DNA of 58,962 nt, from positions 1 through 58,962 of the forward strand of contig NZ_BAABHD010000071.1 of assembly GCF_039541915.1 (NCBI RefSeq), written 5' to 3'. The position numbers and the translations under genes are program-made. This document shows, piece after piece, positions 27,917 to 35,844 of this stretch (within the stretch, counting starts at the first letter, position 1; each line of letters begins with the position of its first letter). The DNA is from Nibrella saemangeumensis. Lineage in GTDB: Bacteria > Bacteroidota > Bacteroidia > Cytophagales > Spirosomataceae. The notes beneath the pieces were generated by a model. That model saw only the letters and a list, made by a program, of their open reading frames with translations, was not told the DNA's origin and made no database searches.

Positions 27917-28030
27917 ATAGAAGAATGATTAAACCTGCCTACCTTGATAAGACAAACACTTAGCAAACAATCACTTACAGAGATCTGGCTGGCTGCGGGA
28001 AAATTTATTCAATAATAATGAGCGTTATCC

Positions 28031-28060
28031 TTGACACGTATCCATCTGTTTCTAAACTTA
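28031..28060 (+). promoter_or_regulatory. candidate promoter of the ribosome hibernation factor gene
   Basis: TTG at 28031-28033 followed, after exactly 19 bp, by TAAACTTA at 28053-28060. The spacing is the Bacteroidota ideal; the -7 box is only a partial match to TAnnTTTG. The implied leader is about 35-40 nt. Confidence 0.4.
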
Positions 28061-28103
28061 GGCAGTCCATAGGCATAATTTTTCAACTTAACTGTGTGAC
28101 ACT

Positions 28104-28475
28104 ATGAGACTACAGATTAATGCCGTACACTTCTCGGCCGATCAGAAGCTCCTTGACTTTGTTCAGCGGAAACTGGATAAGCTGGATACGTACTACGATC
28201 GGATTACCGGCGCAGAAGTGTTTTTAATGCTGGATGGTGCATCAAGCAACAAGGTAAAAGACAAAGTTGTGGAAGTGAGGCTGAGCATCCCCGGCAAAGA
28301 AATCTTTGTATCCGAACAAGACAAAACCTTTGAAGGCGCCACCGACCGCCTGGTGGACGTACTGAAAGATAAACTCGTACGCTTTAAACAAAAACGAAAC
28401 GGACATTCCCGCCAGGAAATCGTGGAGGCCAGGGCCCAGATGCGCGCCGAAGCCGTAGAACCCGAAGAGTTATAA
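28104..28475 (+). CDS. hpf: ribosome hibernation-promoting factor (HPF/YfiA family)
   Basis: 123 residues, cytosolic. The HPF/RaiA fold is recognisable as INAVHFSADQKLLDFVQRKL at 5-24, the YYDRITGAEVFLML strand at 32-45, VVEVRLSIPGKEIFV and the basic helix LKDKLVRFKQKRN. Such proteins bind the 30S decoding centre and inactivate ribosomes in stationary phase. The length fits the short form plus a 20-residue charged tail; the dimerising long-form domain is absent. Confidence 0.92.
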   Translation: MRLQINAVHFSADQKLLDFVQRKLDKLDTYYDRITGAEVFLMLDGASSNKVKDKVVEVRLSIPGKEIFVSEQDKTFEGATDRLVDVLKDKLVRFKQKRNGHSRQEIVEARAQMRAEAVEPEEL

Positions 28476-28493
28476 TCTTACCGGCCTGGAACC

Positions 28494-28525
28494 AAAAAGC
28501 CGCCCCGACACCGGAGCGGCTTTTT
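28494..28525. terminator. bidirectional intrinsic terminator
   Basis: A 10-bp stem (AAAAAGCCGC / GCGGCTTTTT) with a 12-nt loop that can pair further (CCCG with CGG). It separates the convergent hpf (ends 28475) and metK (ends 28552) genes and gives a T-run on both strands. Confidence 0.9.
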
Positions 28526-28551
28526 GCTGTCTATCGCTCAGAACCGGCAAT

Positions 28552-29808
28552 TTACGCCAACCCAAACGCTTCTTTGATCTGATCGACATAGTCTAGTTTC
28601 TCCCACGTAAACAGCTCCACTTCGACCTCTTTAGTCTGGCCGTTGGTGCCGAATACTTTCTTCACCACCTGATTCTGCCGGCCCATGTGTCCGTAAGCGG
28701 CCGTCTCGGAGTAGATCGGATTACGCAGTTTCAGCCGCTGCTCAATGGCGTACGGGCGCATATCAAAGATCTCTTCGATCTTTTTGGCAATCTCACCATC
28801 GTTCATATCCACCCGGGCCGAGCCGTAGGTATCAATAAACAACCCGCAGGGTTTAGCAACCCCAATGGCGTACGATACCTGCACCAGCACCTGATCGCAC
28901 AGCCCGGCGGCCACCATGTTTTTAGCGATATGGCGCGTAGCGTAGGCAGCCGAACGGTCTACCTTGGAAGGATCCTTGCCGGAGAAAGCGCCACCACCGT
29001 GCGCGCCCTTACCGCCGTATGTATCCACAATGATCTTACGACCAGTCAAACCGGTATCGCCGTGCGGACCACCGATCACAAACTTACCTGTTGGGTTGAT
29101 ATAATAAGTAATATCGCCGGTAAAGAGCGATTGCAGTTCGGGCTTCAGTTTGGCTTTGACCCTGGGCAGCACAATGTTGATCACATCGGTCCGGATAGTT
29201 TCCAGCATGGAGGCATCCGAGCCAAAATCGTCGTGCTGCGTCGACACCACAATGGTATCAATCCGGATAGGCTTATGATCGTCGCTGTATTCAATGGTCA
29301 CCTGTGACTTGGCGTCGGGACGCAGGTAGGTCATCAGGTTCGTTTCGTGGTTGCGGATATACGATAACTCCTGCAGGATCTTATGCGCCAGATCCAGCGG
29401 CAGCGGCATATAGTTTTCGGTCTCGTTAGTCGCGTAACCGAACATCATCCCCTGGTCACCGGCTCCCTGCTCTTCGGGATTCGATCGTTCAACACCCTGG
29501 TTAATGTCGGGCGACTGTTCGTGGATGGCCGACAGGATACCGCACGAATTAGCCTCAAACATATACTCGCTTTTGGTGTAGCCAATCCGGCGAATGACTT
29601 CGCGGGCAATCTTCTGGACATCCAGGTAGGTATTGGTTTTTACCTCACCAGCCAGCACAACCTGACCCGTGGTTACCAGCGTTTCGCAGGCTACCTTACT
29701 GGTGGGATCATACGCCAGAAAGTGATCAATTAACGCATCGGATATCTGATCGGCAACTTTATCGGGGTGTCCTTCGGAAACCGATTCGGAAGTGAATAGG
29801 TACGGCAT
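28552..29808 (-). CDS. metK: S-adenosylmethionine synthetase
   Basis: 418 residues from the ATG at 29808 (MPYLFTSESVSEGHPDK). It makes S-adenosylmethionine from ATP and methionine in the cytosol. ATP/metal motifs: GHPDK at 13-17, GAGDQGMMFGYA, and the P-loop-like GGGAFSGKDPSKVDRSAAY. The frame is open 20 codons upstream, but that stretch contains the promoter at 29839-29868, so the start at 29808 is firm. I see no SAM riboswitch in the leader of about 25 nt. Confidence 0.97.
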   Translation of the reverse strand: MPYLFTSESVSEGHPDKVADQISDALIDHFLAYDPTSKVACETLVTTGQVVLAGEVKTNTYLDVQKIAREVIRRIGYTKSEYMFEANSCGILSAIHEQSPDINQGVERSNPEEQGAGDQGMMFGYATNETENYMPLPLDLAHKILQELSYIRNHETNLMTYLRPDAKSQVTIEYSDDHKPIRIDTIVVSTQHDDFGSDASMLETIRTDVINIVLPRVKAKLKPELQSLFTGDITYYINPTGKFVIGGPHGDTGLTGRKIIVDTYGGKGAHGGGAFSGKDPSKVDRSAAYATRHIAKNMVAAGLCDQVLVQVSYAIGVAKPCGLFIDTYGSARVDMNDGEIAKKIEEIFDMRPYAIEQRLKLRNPIYSETAAYGHMGRQNQVVKKVFGTNGQTKEVEVELFTWEKLDYVDQIKEAFGLA

Positions 29809-29838
29809 CGGTACTGAGTTCTGCTTTGTTTCGAACCG

Positions 29839-29868
29839 CAAAGCTAACGGATATTTGATAGAGGCCAA
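29839..29868 (-). promoter_or_regulatory. metK promoter, TTG-N19-TAGCTTTG
   Basis: On the minus strand TTG (29866-29868) is followed after exactly 19 bp by TAGCTTTG (29839-29846), a full match to the Bacteroidota housekeeping consensus TTG-N19-TAnnTTTG. Transcription should start near 29832, about 25 nt before the metK ATG. Confidence 0.75.
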
Positions 29869-29923
29869 AGTTCATTACTCACCGGCCCAAAATTCTCCTT
29901 CTATGCCGTTTGCCCAATGCTGT

Positions 29924-31093
29924 TCAGATCAGGCTCAGCACCCGTTTTCGAAAAACATCGAGTGCGGCTACGGTAAATTCGCCCAGCGGCACGGTAGACA
30001 TAATGTTGAGCTCTTCCCGAAAGGTCGTGTCTTCGTCGAGGAAGGCCAGTACCTGAGCAGGCTCGTTCCGGCGAAAGAGCCGGGCAAAGACTTCGCTGCC
30101 GGGGTAGCGGTGGTTGGCCAGCACGTTCAGCAAAATGCTATCGTACAGCCGGTGCCGGCGCCGGAACCAGCTTCGTTTCTTCAACGGCTTCCCGATGGTG
30201 AGCAGGTTACTGACAATTTCCTGGGTATATCGCTGGGTACGCACAAAGGTGTAGCCGGTAGAGGCTTTTGTATACCCACCTGCCGTACCGATGCGGATGA
30301 TCCGTTTGCCGATGCGTTCGGGGGTTCGTTCGTCGCTCATCGGAATCACGCCGAATTCCTCGTGGCGGATTTCATATTCCGCCAGGCCCAGGGTGTGCTG
30401 AATGTAGTGTTTAAGCTGCCCGACATACTCTTCCGGCGGAAGCAGTTTGTCCGAAAACAGGGTAAATTCAACCAGCGCTCTGGTGGTCGACAACGGCAGA
30501 ATATAAAAGAACCGGGAGTCGTTATCCTGAAATACCCTGAAGTCCATCAGCGTAGCGCGGTTCGTATCAAATACCGGCTTTTGGGTTTCAATTTCCCAGC
30601 CTTTGAAATGCTGGAGCAGGTTATGCCGGTTCGGGTCGGTAAGCTTCAGCGCGTAGGTACTGTCGAATACGTAGTCCGCGATGTAGGTGGTGGCCTCGTC
30701 ACCGGCGATTACAAAAGCGCCTTGGGGGGTATTGGTAATCCGGTGGATGGTCTGGTTTACGAATTGAATATTCTCGTTCTGGAGCAGGTCGTTCATCACA
30801 TAGGTGTAGAAGTCGATGCCCCGGATCATTTTGTACCAGTACTCGCCGAGGTTCAGTTGCGCCGAAAACGTGGGTTCATAGAAGTCAACCACCTGCCATT
30901 TGCGGTGAACGATAGCCTCAAACGGGTTCCGTTCGCCACGCTCCCAAAAGCACCAGGTCCGGTCGTTGGTTTTCTTTTCTTCTTTATCGATGATCAATAT
31001 GGATTTATTCCGGAGAACAGACTGGTTGAGGTAGTACGCTAAACTCAAGCCCGCCATTCCGCCCCCGGCAATGATGAAGTCGTATCGGCGCAT
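29924..31093 (-). CDS. crtY: lycopene beta-cyclase, CrtY/CrtL family
   Basis: 389 residues. FAD/NAD-binding Rossmann motif AGGGMAG at 9-15, the cyclase signature DRTWCFW, and GTAGGYTKASTGYTF in the second half. The enzyme cyclises lycopene ends to beta-ionone rings in carotenoid synthesis at the membrane, consistent with the pink to orange pigments of this group. No other carotenoid gene is next to it. The stop lies 55 bp before the metK promoter region, and lipA upstream is separated by a terminator. Confidence 0.9.
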   Translation of the reverse strand: MRRYDFIIAGGGMAGLSLAYYLNQSVLRNKSILIIDKEEKKTNDRTWCFWERGERNPFEAIVHRKWQVVDFYEPTFSAQLNLGEYWYKMIRGIDFYTYVMNDLLQNENIQFVNQTIHRITNTPQGAFVIAGDEATTYIADYVFDSTYALKLTDPNRHNLLQHFKGWEIETQKPVFDTNRATLMDFRVFQDNDSRFFYILPLSTTRALVEFTLFSDKLLPPEEYVGQLKHYIQHTLGLAEYEIRHEEFGVIPMSDERTPERIGKRIIRIGTAGGYTKASTGYTFVRTQRYTQEIVSNLLTIGKPLKKRSWFRRRHRLYDSILLNVLANHRYPGSEVFARLFRRNEPAQVLAFLDEDTTFREELNIMSTVPLGEFTVAALDVFRKRVLSLI

Positions 31094-31133
31094 GAAGGTG
31101 GTTTTCTCAAAGATAAGAGCCCGGTGCTAAAAC

Positions 31134-31164
31134 AAAAAAGCGGCCGACACTCTGTCAACCGCTT
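31134..31164 (-). terminator. intrinsic terminator of lipA
   Basis: On the minus strand a stem (AAGCGG / CCGCTT, extended by a weaker inner pairing) is followed by a T-run from 31139 down to 31134. It lies 26 bp past the lipA stop and before the crtY start, separating the two genes. Confidence 0.75.
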
Positions 31165-31189
31165 CCGGAACCCCGTGGTTCAAAATGTA

Positions 31190-32068
31190 TTAGAAGACGT
31201 GGCGCTCGGCATGGTACGACGACCGCACCAGCGGACCGGATTCTACGTATTTCAAACCGCGCTGCAGGCCTTCTTCCTTATACAGGGCAAAGGTCTCCGG
31301 ATGAATCCATTCGATCACCTCGTGGTGCATTTTGGTCGGTTGCAGGTACTGACCCAGCGTCAGAATGTCGAGGCCGTGCGCGACCAGGTCGTCGATGGCT
31401 TTCAGCACTTCGTCTTTGGTTTCACCCAGTCCCAGCATAATACCGGATTTGGTGCGCTTCCCAAACTCTCTGGTCCGCTGAATCTGCTCCAGGCTTCGCT
31501 CGTATTTAGCCTGCGGACGTACCCGACGGTATAGCCGCTCCACGGTTTCCATATTGTGCGACACCACTTCCTGACCGGCCGAAATCATGCGGATCAGCGC
31601 GTCCCAGTTGCCTTTTACATCCGGGATCAGCGTTTCGATGGTTGTTTCGGGCGATACTTCCTTGATCGCCCGCACCGTCTGGTACCAGATTTCGGCACCG
31701 CGGTCTTTCAGTTCATCCCGATTAACCGAGGTCAATACCGCGTGTTTTACTTTCATGAGCACGATGGCTTCGGCTACACGCCGGGGCTCATCGGTATCAT
31801 ATTCGTTGGGCCGGCCGGTGGCTACGGCGCAGAACGTACAGCTTCGCGTGCAGACATTACCCAGGATCATAAAGGTAGCCGTGCCGGCTCCCCAGCACTC
31901 ACCCATGTTCGGGCAATTACCGCTTTCGCAAATGGTGTGTAGTTTATAGGTATCGACCAGCTTACGAACTTTGGCGTATTCCGGGCCGATGGGCAGCTTT
32001 ACCCGCAGCCAGTCGGGCCGTTTTGGTCTACGTTCTTTTTCGGAGGGTATTACGGGGAGTTCAATCAT
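31190..32068 (-). CDS. lipA: lipoyl synthase
   Basis: 292 residues. A radical-SAM enzyme that inserts two sulfurs into octanoyl groups on lipoyl domains. The auxiliary cluster ligands C47, C52, C58 (CESGNCPNMGEC), the radical-SAM cluster CTRSCTFC (C73, C77, C80) and the conserved C-terminal RSSYHA (282-287) are all present, so it should be active. Length is normal. Cytosolic; lipB is not in the window. Confidence 0.97.
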   Translation of the reverse strand: MIELPVIPSEKERRPKRPDWLRVKLPIGPEYAKVRKLVDTYKLHTICESGNCPNMGECWGAGTATFMILGNVCTRSCTFCAVATGRPNEYDTDEPRRVAEAIVLMKVKHAVLTSVNRDELKDRGAEIWYQTVRAIKEVSPETTIETLIPDVKGNWDALIRMISAGQEVVSHNMETVERLYRRVRPQAKYERSLEQIQRTREFGKRTKSGIMLGLGETKDEVLKAIDDLVAHGLDILTLGQYLQPTKMHHEVIEWIHPETFALYKEEGLQRGLKYVESGPLVRSSYHAERHVF

Positions 32069-32126
32069 GACAAACTCGTTCTCTTTCCTGTAAAATGAAA
32101 TTTACGGCGGTAAAGTTCGGGAAAAA

Positions 32127-32203
32127 GACGATAGACAAAAGACATTGGACGGTAGACTTTGCTAAGCAGTTAGTCTAAGGTCCAATGTCTTTTGTCTATC
32201 GTC
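32127..32203. repeat. long inverted repeat of the AGAC-rich dispersed type, doubling as terminator
   Basis: Perfect 23-bp arms (32127-32149 and 32181-32203; core GATAGACAAAAGACATTGGA) with a 31-nt loop that can pair further (TAGACT / AGTCTA). On the minus strand the hairpin is followed by a run of five Ts and begins 6 bp after the stop of the 251-aa gene, so it can act as its terminator. The repetitive GAC/AGAC composition is typical of intergenic repeats scattered in Bacteroidota genomes. Confidence 0.75.
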
Positions 32204-32209
32204 TCTTGC

Positions 32210-32965
32210 CTATTTCTTCGTACCAAAAAACAGCGTGGCGTAGCCGGAGGTAAAGAAGTTGCGGTTGGTGGTGTTGGGAATGATAACAATTTGTTTGGGG
32301 AACGCTTCGGCCAGAACACCGATTTCAATGCCGGTGGTATTGTTGCGAAATGCACTCAGTTCGAAGCTAACAGCAGCTTTCACGTTTACCCCGACCGTCA
32401 GTTCTGATTTCCCAAATCCCTGAAAAAAGCCGCCGGAACCAATAATATTTTCGGTTGGCGAGTTGGCGAGCGCCGGCCGGTACGGAATGTTACGGGTCTG
32501 GTTACCGTACGAAACCTGAACGTAGTATGGCTTAATGATACCCAGCGAAGGGCCAGCTGCCAGGATGGCGTTAATAGCGACGCCTTCGTCGGCATTGCGC
32601 CGGAAAAGGGTCAGTTCACGGCCATACTGCGGTCGCACGACAAACAGGAAATTCTGTTTGCCGTAAATATACCGGGAGCCGGAGATAGACGTCTGCTGCT
32701 GGATTTCCTTAGGATGCTTTACATTGACGACTTCGACGCTGATGTACCGAAACTGCTTTTTGCCAAACATTGTACCGGGCAGTAGCTTCGCCTGCCGGAA
32801 GGCAAACCCACCCAATATGCCCGAATTGGTATTGGTGGTAACCCCATAAGTTGTTACCGAGGTGTAGTTATCTTCGTCCGAGTCGGCTGTCTGTGCTTTG
32901 GTACTGCCGAATACCAGCAGCCAAAGACCGGCCGAGGCCCATACTACCTTACGTAGAGATTTCAT
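32210..32965 (-). CDS. predicted outer-membrane/exported protein, function unknown
   Basis: 251 residues. Signal peptide 1-24 (ending GSTKAQ). The mature part has alternating short strands (GGFAFRQAKLLP, YISVEVVNVKHP, FLFVVRPQYG, LTVGVNVKAAVSFELSAF) and ends in an aromatic strand (SGYATLFFGTKK), suggesting a small beta-barrel. No named family recognised. Monocistronic, divergent from the OsmC gene. Confidence 0.7.
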   Translation of the reverse strand: MKSLRKVVWASAGLWLLVFGSTKAQTADSDEDNYTSVTTYGVTTNTNSGILGGFAFRQAKLLPGTMFGKKQFRYISVEVVNVKHPKEIQQQTSISGSRYIYGKQNFLFVVRPQYGRELTLFRRNADEGVAINAILAAGPSLGIIKPYYVQVSYGNQTRNIPYRPALANSPTENIIGSGGFFQGFGKSELTVGVNVKAAVSFELSAFRNNTTGIEIGVLAEAFPKQIVIIPNTTNRNFFTSGYATLFFGTKK

Positions 32966-32995
32966 GACAGAATGTAGGATCGTGAACTAAAAATA

Positions 32996-33003
32996 CAAAA
33001 TTA
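32996..33003 (-). promoter_or_regulatory. candidate -7 element for the 251-aa exported protein
   Basis: On the minus strand TAATTTTG, a full match to TAnnTTTG, 31 bp upstream of the ATG at 32965. No good TTG at the 19-bp spacing. Confidence 0.4.
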
Positions 33004-33059
33004 CCAGCAAATATCAAGACTTTACCTCCACCCTACTGGCTTAACTAACTGGTTATTTT

Positions 33060-33067
33060 TATGTTTG
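33060..33067 (+). promoter_or_regulatory. candidate -7 element for the OsmC gene
   Basis: TATGTTTG, a full match to TAnnTTTG, 31 bp upstream of the ATG at 33098. The -33 region is not clear. Confidence 0.4.
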
Positions 33068-33097
33068 AATAATTAGCGAACATAATTCATTGATTTC

Positions 33098-33526
33098 ATG
33101 GCAACAATTCACACGGTTTACCAGGGCGGTCTGCGCACTGAAGCAACGCACCTGCAATCCGGCACCGTTATTACCACCGACGCACCCACCGACAACAACG
33201 GCCGGGGCGAAGCCTTCTCACCTACCGACCTGGTCGCCGGCGCTCTCGGTAGCTGTATGATGACCATCATGGGCATCCGGGCCCGGCGCGACGGTATCGA
33301 ACTCACCGGTAGCGAGATGGACATCACCAAAATTATGACCACCGAAGGACCGCGCAAAATCGCCCGCATTGAGATAAATCTAACGATGCTGACCCCCGAA
33401 GAATTGTCACCGGAGAAAAAAGCTGAACTGGAACAGGCCGCCCATACCTGCCCGGTAGCGCTCACCCTCCACCCTGATGTGCAGCAGGTAATTCAGTTTG
33501 AATGGAGAGTCACCGAGAAGGTTTGA
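33098..33526 (+). CDS. OsmC/Ohr family peroxiredoxin-like protein
   Basis: 142 residues, cytosolic. The two active-site cysteines of the family are present: C53 in LVAGALGSCMM and C118 in HTCPVALTL. OsmC/Ohr proteins reduce organic hydroperoxides, usually with lipoyl or thiol reductants, and lipA is encoded nearby. The YhfA-like sequence could also be a less characterised OsmC subgroup. The 3' end overlaps the next gene by 25 bp. Confidence 0.9.
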   Translation: MATIHTVYQGGLRTEATHLQSGTVITTDAPTDNNGRGEAFSPTDLVAGALGSCMMTIMGIRARRDGIELTGSEMDITKIMTTEGPRKIARIEINLTMLTPEELSPEKKAELEQAAHTCPVALTLHPDVQQVIQFEWRVTEKV

Positions 33527-34077
33527 TCAGTCAAACCCCGCAACTCTTTTTTGTTGCGATACTGCCGGACGAACAGATTCAGCAGGAAGTGACGGCGTTT
33601 AAACTGGCGGCTGCGGAGCAATTCGGCAGCCGCCACGCCCTGAAGTCACCCCCGCATATTACCCTCATCCCGCCGTTTAAATGGTCAGCCGACGAGATGC
33701 CTGTCATTCAGGAATCCTTGACGGCGGCCGCGTCTCAACTGGCACCGTTTCCGATCCATCTGCAAAATTTCGATCATTTTGGCCAGCGGGTTATTTTTGT
33801 TGATGTAAAAACTGACGAGTCGTTGGTCAACTGCTACCAGCTCACGGCAAACGTTTTTCACCAGCACCTCGGCATCACACCCGACACCCGCCCGTTTCAC
33901 GCCCACATGACCGTTGCTTTCAAAGACCTCCAGCGGAAGGTCTTCCGTGACGCCTGGGCTTATTTCTCCCAGCAACCTTACGACCGAACTTTTACCGCCC
34001 ATGCCCTTACGTTGCTAAAGCATACCGGGCAGAAGTGGGAAGTATTGGAAACAGGATTAATGAATAATGAACGATGA
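33502..34077 (+). CDS. 2H phosphoesterase / 2'-5' RNA ligase-like protein
   Basis: 191 residues. Both HxT motifs of the 2H superfamily are present: H52-I-T54 in PPHITLIPPF and H135-M-T137 in FHAHMTVAF. Relatives (ThpR/LigT) hydrolyse 2',3'-cyclic phosphates in RNA or tRNA splicing products. The first ATG overlaps OsmC by 25 bp, which suggests translational coupling; a TTG at 33523 is an alternative. The last residues (MNNER) and the stop codon come from the intergenic repeat at 34057-34116, so the C-terminus may be recently altered. Confidence 0.85.
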   Translation: MESHREGLISQTPQLFFVAILPDEQIQQEVTAFKLAAAEQFGSRHALKSPPHITLIPPFKWSADEMPVIQESLTAAASQLAPFPIHLQNFDHFGQRVIFVDVKTDESLVNCYQLTANVFHQHLGITPDTRPFHAHMTVAFKDLQRKVFRDAWAYFSQQPYDRTFTAHALTLLKHTGQKWEVLETGLMNNER

Positions 34078-34116
34078 ACAGAGGTCAGCCTGCGAAGCCA
34101 TTATTCATTGTTCATT
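34057..34116. repeat. imperfect inverted repeat of ATGAATAATGAAC type
   Basis: The left arm TTAATGAATAATGAACGATG and the right arm CATTATTCATTGTTCATTAA pair with two mismatches. The sequence is the ATGAACAATGAATAATGA-type repeat common between Bacteroidota genes. The left arm encodes the end and stop codon of the 2H phosphoesterase. Confidence 0.6.
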
Positions 34117-34120
34117 AAAA

Positions 34121-34149
34121 AAAGCAGGCCGATAACATCAGCCTGCTTT
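34121..34149 (-). terminator. intrinsic terminator of the S41 protease gene
   Basis: Perfect 9-bp stem (AAAGCAGGC / GCCTGCTTT, 11-nt loop). On the minus strand it is followed by a T7 run (complement of 34117-34123). It lies 27 bp past the stop at 34177 and between convergent genes. Confidence 0.85.
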
Positions 34150-34176
34150 ATACACCCACAACACACAATCAACCTT

Positions 34177-35577
34177 CTACTTTGCAGCACGAAGTTGATT
34201 TTTTACTAGCTGTAGTGCGTGTTCCAGCACGGTATCTTTATTCGATCGAAGGTCTTTGATGGTCTGGCTGACCGGAATATTCGGTTGAATGCCTTTGCCT
34301 ACCCACTCGGTACCGTTGTAAAAGGTATCGCGTTTGGTGCAGATGATGGCGGCTCCGCCACCGGGTAGGTTCACAAATAGCGGGTTTCCGGTGCTTCCGG
34401 AGGTAGGCTCGCCAACGATGAGGCCGCGCTGCATCTGCACAAAGGCCGACAGAAAGTCCTCAGCAGCTGAGTTGGTCTTGGCACCGGCCAGTATCACCAG
34501 CGGAACGCTGATGAAGTCAGTACTGTCTTTCCGGGTAATGTTGTATATGTATTTATCGCCGGTCCAGCCGAGTTTCTCGTGGCCCCACGACCGGTGCGCC
34601 GGTTTGTACTCGCGGGTTTCCCATTTACCCATCGGAAAGTCTCTGTTCGTGAACCGGGCCAGAATATCCCAGCCGTTGGCGCTGTTACCGCCCCCATTTT
34701 GGCGAACATCGAGGATGACGGCTTTAGCTTTTTTCAACTGCGGGTAAATGGAGTCGAATTTGGTGACGATACTCCGGTCATCGAAATACGTCAGTGATAC
34801 GTAAGCCACCTGATCACCGTACCAGCGGAAGTCAAAATCGCGTCGGTTACCCATGGAGGTCTCGTTCATCTGGCTGGTATTCCGGTTGGGCAGTGTACGG
34901 GTAAAGGACTTGCCGCTGCCATCGTCAAAAGTGAGTCGCACAGAATCCGCTTTGTTACCCAGCAGAAAGGCATAATCGTAGCTGAACATCCGGCGGTTCT
35001 GCTCGGTCGAGCTGCTGATATAGGGACGAACGGCGCGGTTGACATACGCATGTACGTCTTCGCCGTTGACCTTTGTGATCTCCAGACCCGGCCGGATGCC
35101 CAGTCTGGTCAGGTTCAGGTCTTTCAACCCGACCACCATCGCTTTGCCTTCAATCAGGGCAGTCTGGATGCCCGGTTTTCCCCGGCGCTCCCGAATTACG
35201 CTGGGCGGAATCACCCAGGTATGGCCGTCGTTCAGCTGAGCCATCATTTCCTCCAGCGTCTGGTAGTACTGTTCGGTCGATGCCGTTTTCAGAACTTTTG
35301 GAATGTAGGCGATATAGAGGCTATCCCAGTCGAGGTGGGGGACTTTATCAAAGTAGGCAAAGTTGTATTTCGTCTCCGACCAGACCTGCGCCAGACCGGC
35401 CAGTCGCTGCTCCCGGCTGAGGGTATCCCGGTACGGCACCGCCCAGGCTGGGCTGTTGAACCGCGCTCCCTGCTGATAAAGCTGTTCGGCGGTAGGGCGA
35501 ACGGCCGTTTGTGCCTGCGCGAAGGTTGCCGCACAAACGGCCGCTGCGATAAGCGATTGATTCAGTATGGCTTTCAT
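34177..35577 (-). CDS. S41 family (C-terminal processing-type) peptidase
   Basis: 466 residues, exported (signal peptide 1-22, ending FAQAQ). An N-terminal helical region (about 30-130, with EEMMAQLNDGHTWV) precedes a PDZ-like segment (GIRPGLEITKVNGEDV) and the S41 tail-specific protease domain (VILDVRQNGGGNSANG, then the catalytic serine in GAKTNSAAEDFLSA). Its targets are unknown. The length fits peptidases of this group. Monocistronic between two inverted repeats or hairpins. Confidence 0.88.
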   Translation of the reverse strand: MKAILNQSLIAAAVCAATFAQAQTAVRPTAEQLYQQGARFNSPAWAVPYRDTLSREQRLAGLAQVWSETKYNFAYFDKVPHLDWDSLYIAYIPKVLKTASTEQYYQTLEEMMAQLNDGHTWVIPPSVIRERRGKPGIQTALIEGKAMVVGLKDLNLTRLGIRPGLEITKVNGEDVHAYVNRAVRPYISSSTEQNRRMFSYDYAFLLGNKADSVRLTFDDGSGKSFTRTLPNRNTSQMNETSMGNRRDFDFRWYGDQVAYVSLTYFDDRSIVTKFDSIYPQLKKAKAVILDVRQNGGGNSANGWDILARFTNRDFPMGKWETREYKPAHRSWGHEKLGWTGDKYIYNITRKDSTDFISVPLVILAGAKTNSAAEDFLSAFVQMQRGLIVGEPTSGSTGNPLFVNLPGGGAAIICTKRDTFYNGTEWVGKGIQPNIPVSQTIKDLRSNKDTVLEHALQLVKNQLRAAK

Positions 35578-35844
35578 GGGTGTGGATCGTGCTTCTCGTG
35601 TACTTGATGAAACAAAGCTACAACCTGCCTGCCCGCTCCTCTAAATATATATGGCCGAAACGGCATTTTATGCCGAAGAATGACCAAAGAGCGTCGATGA
35701 AACCGACTGGTAACGTAATTAACAAAGCCGCTTTTCAACGGGCCGCAGCGAAAATCGTTGCGGCATTCATGGAAAAAGTTTAATTTGTGAGGATGTCCGG
35801 CCTGGTGGTCGTTCAACAAAAACAATCCGACTAAAGAATCTGGA

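Noticed and set aside
29792..31042. 416-codon plus-strand open frame opposite metK and crtY
   Set aside because: It is antisense to two confidently assigned genes, spans their junction and shows no domain pattern; the opposite-strand frame stays open because of codon composition.
35580..35783. 67-codon plus-strand open frame between the S41 and M20 genes
   Set aside because: Short, low-quality composition, no ribosome site or family; better read as a divergent promoter region.
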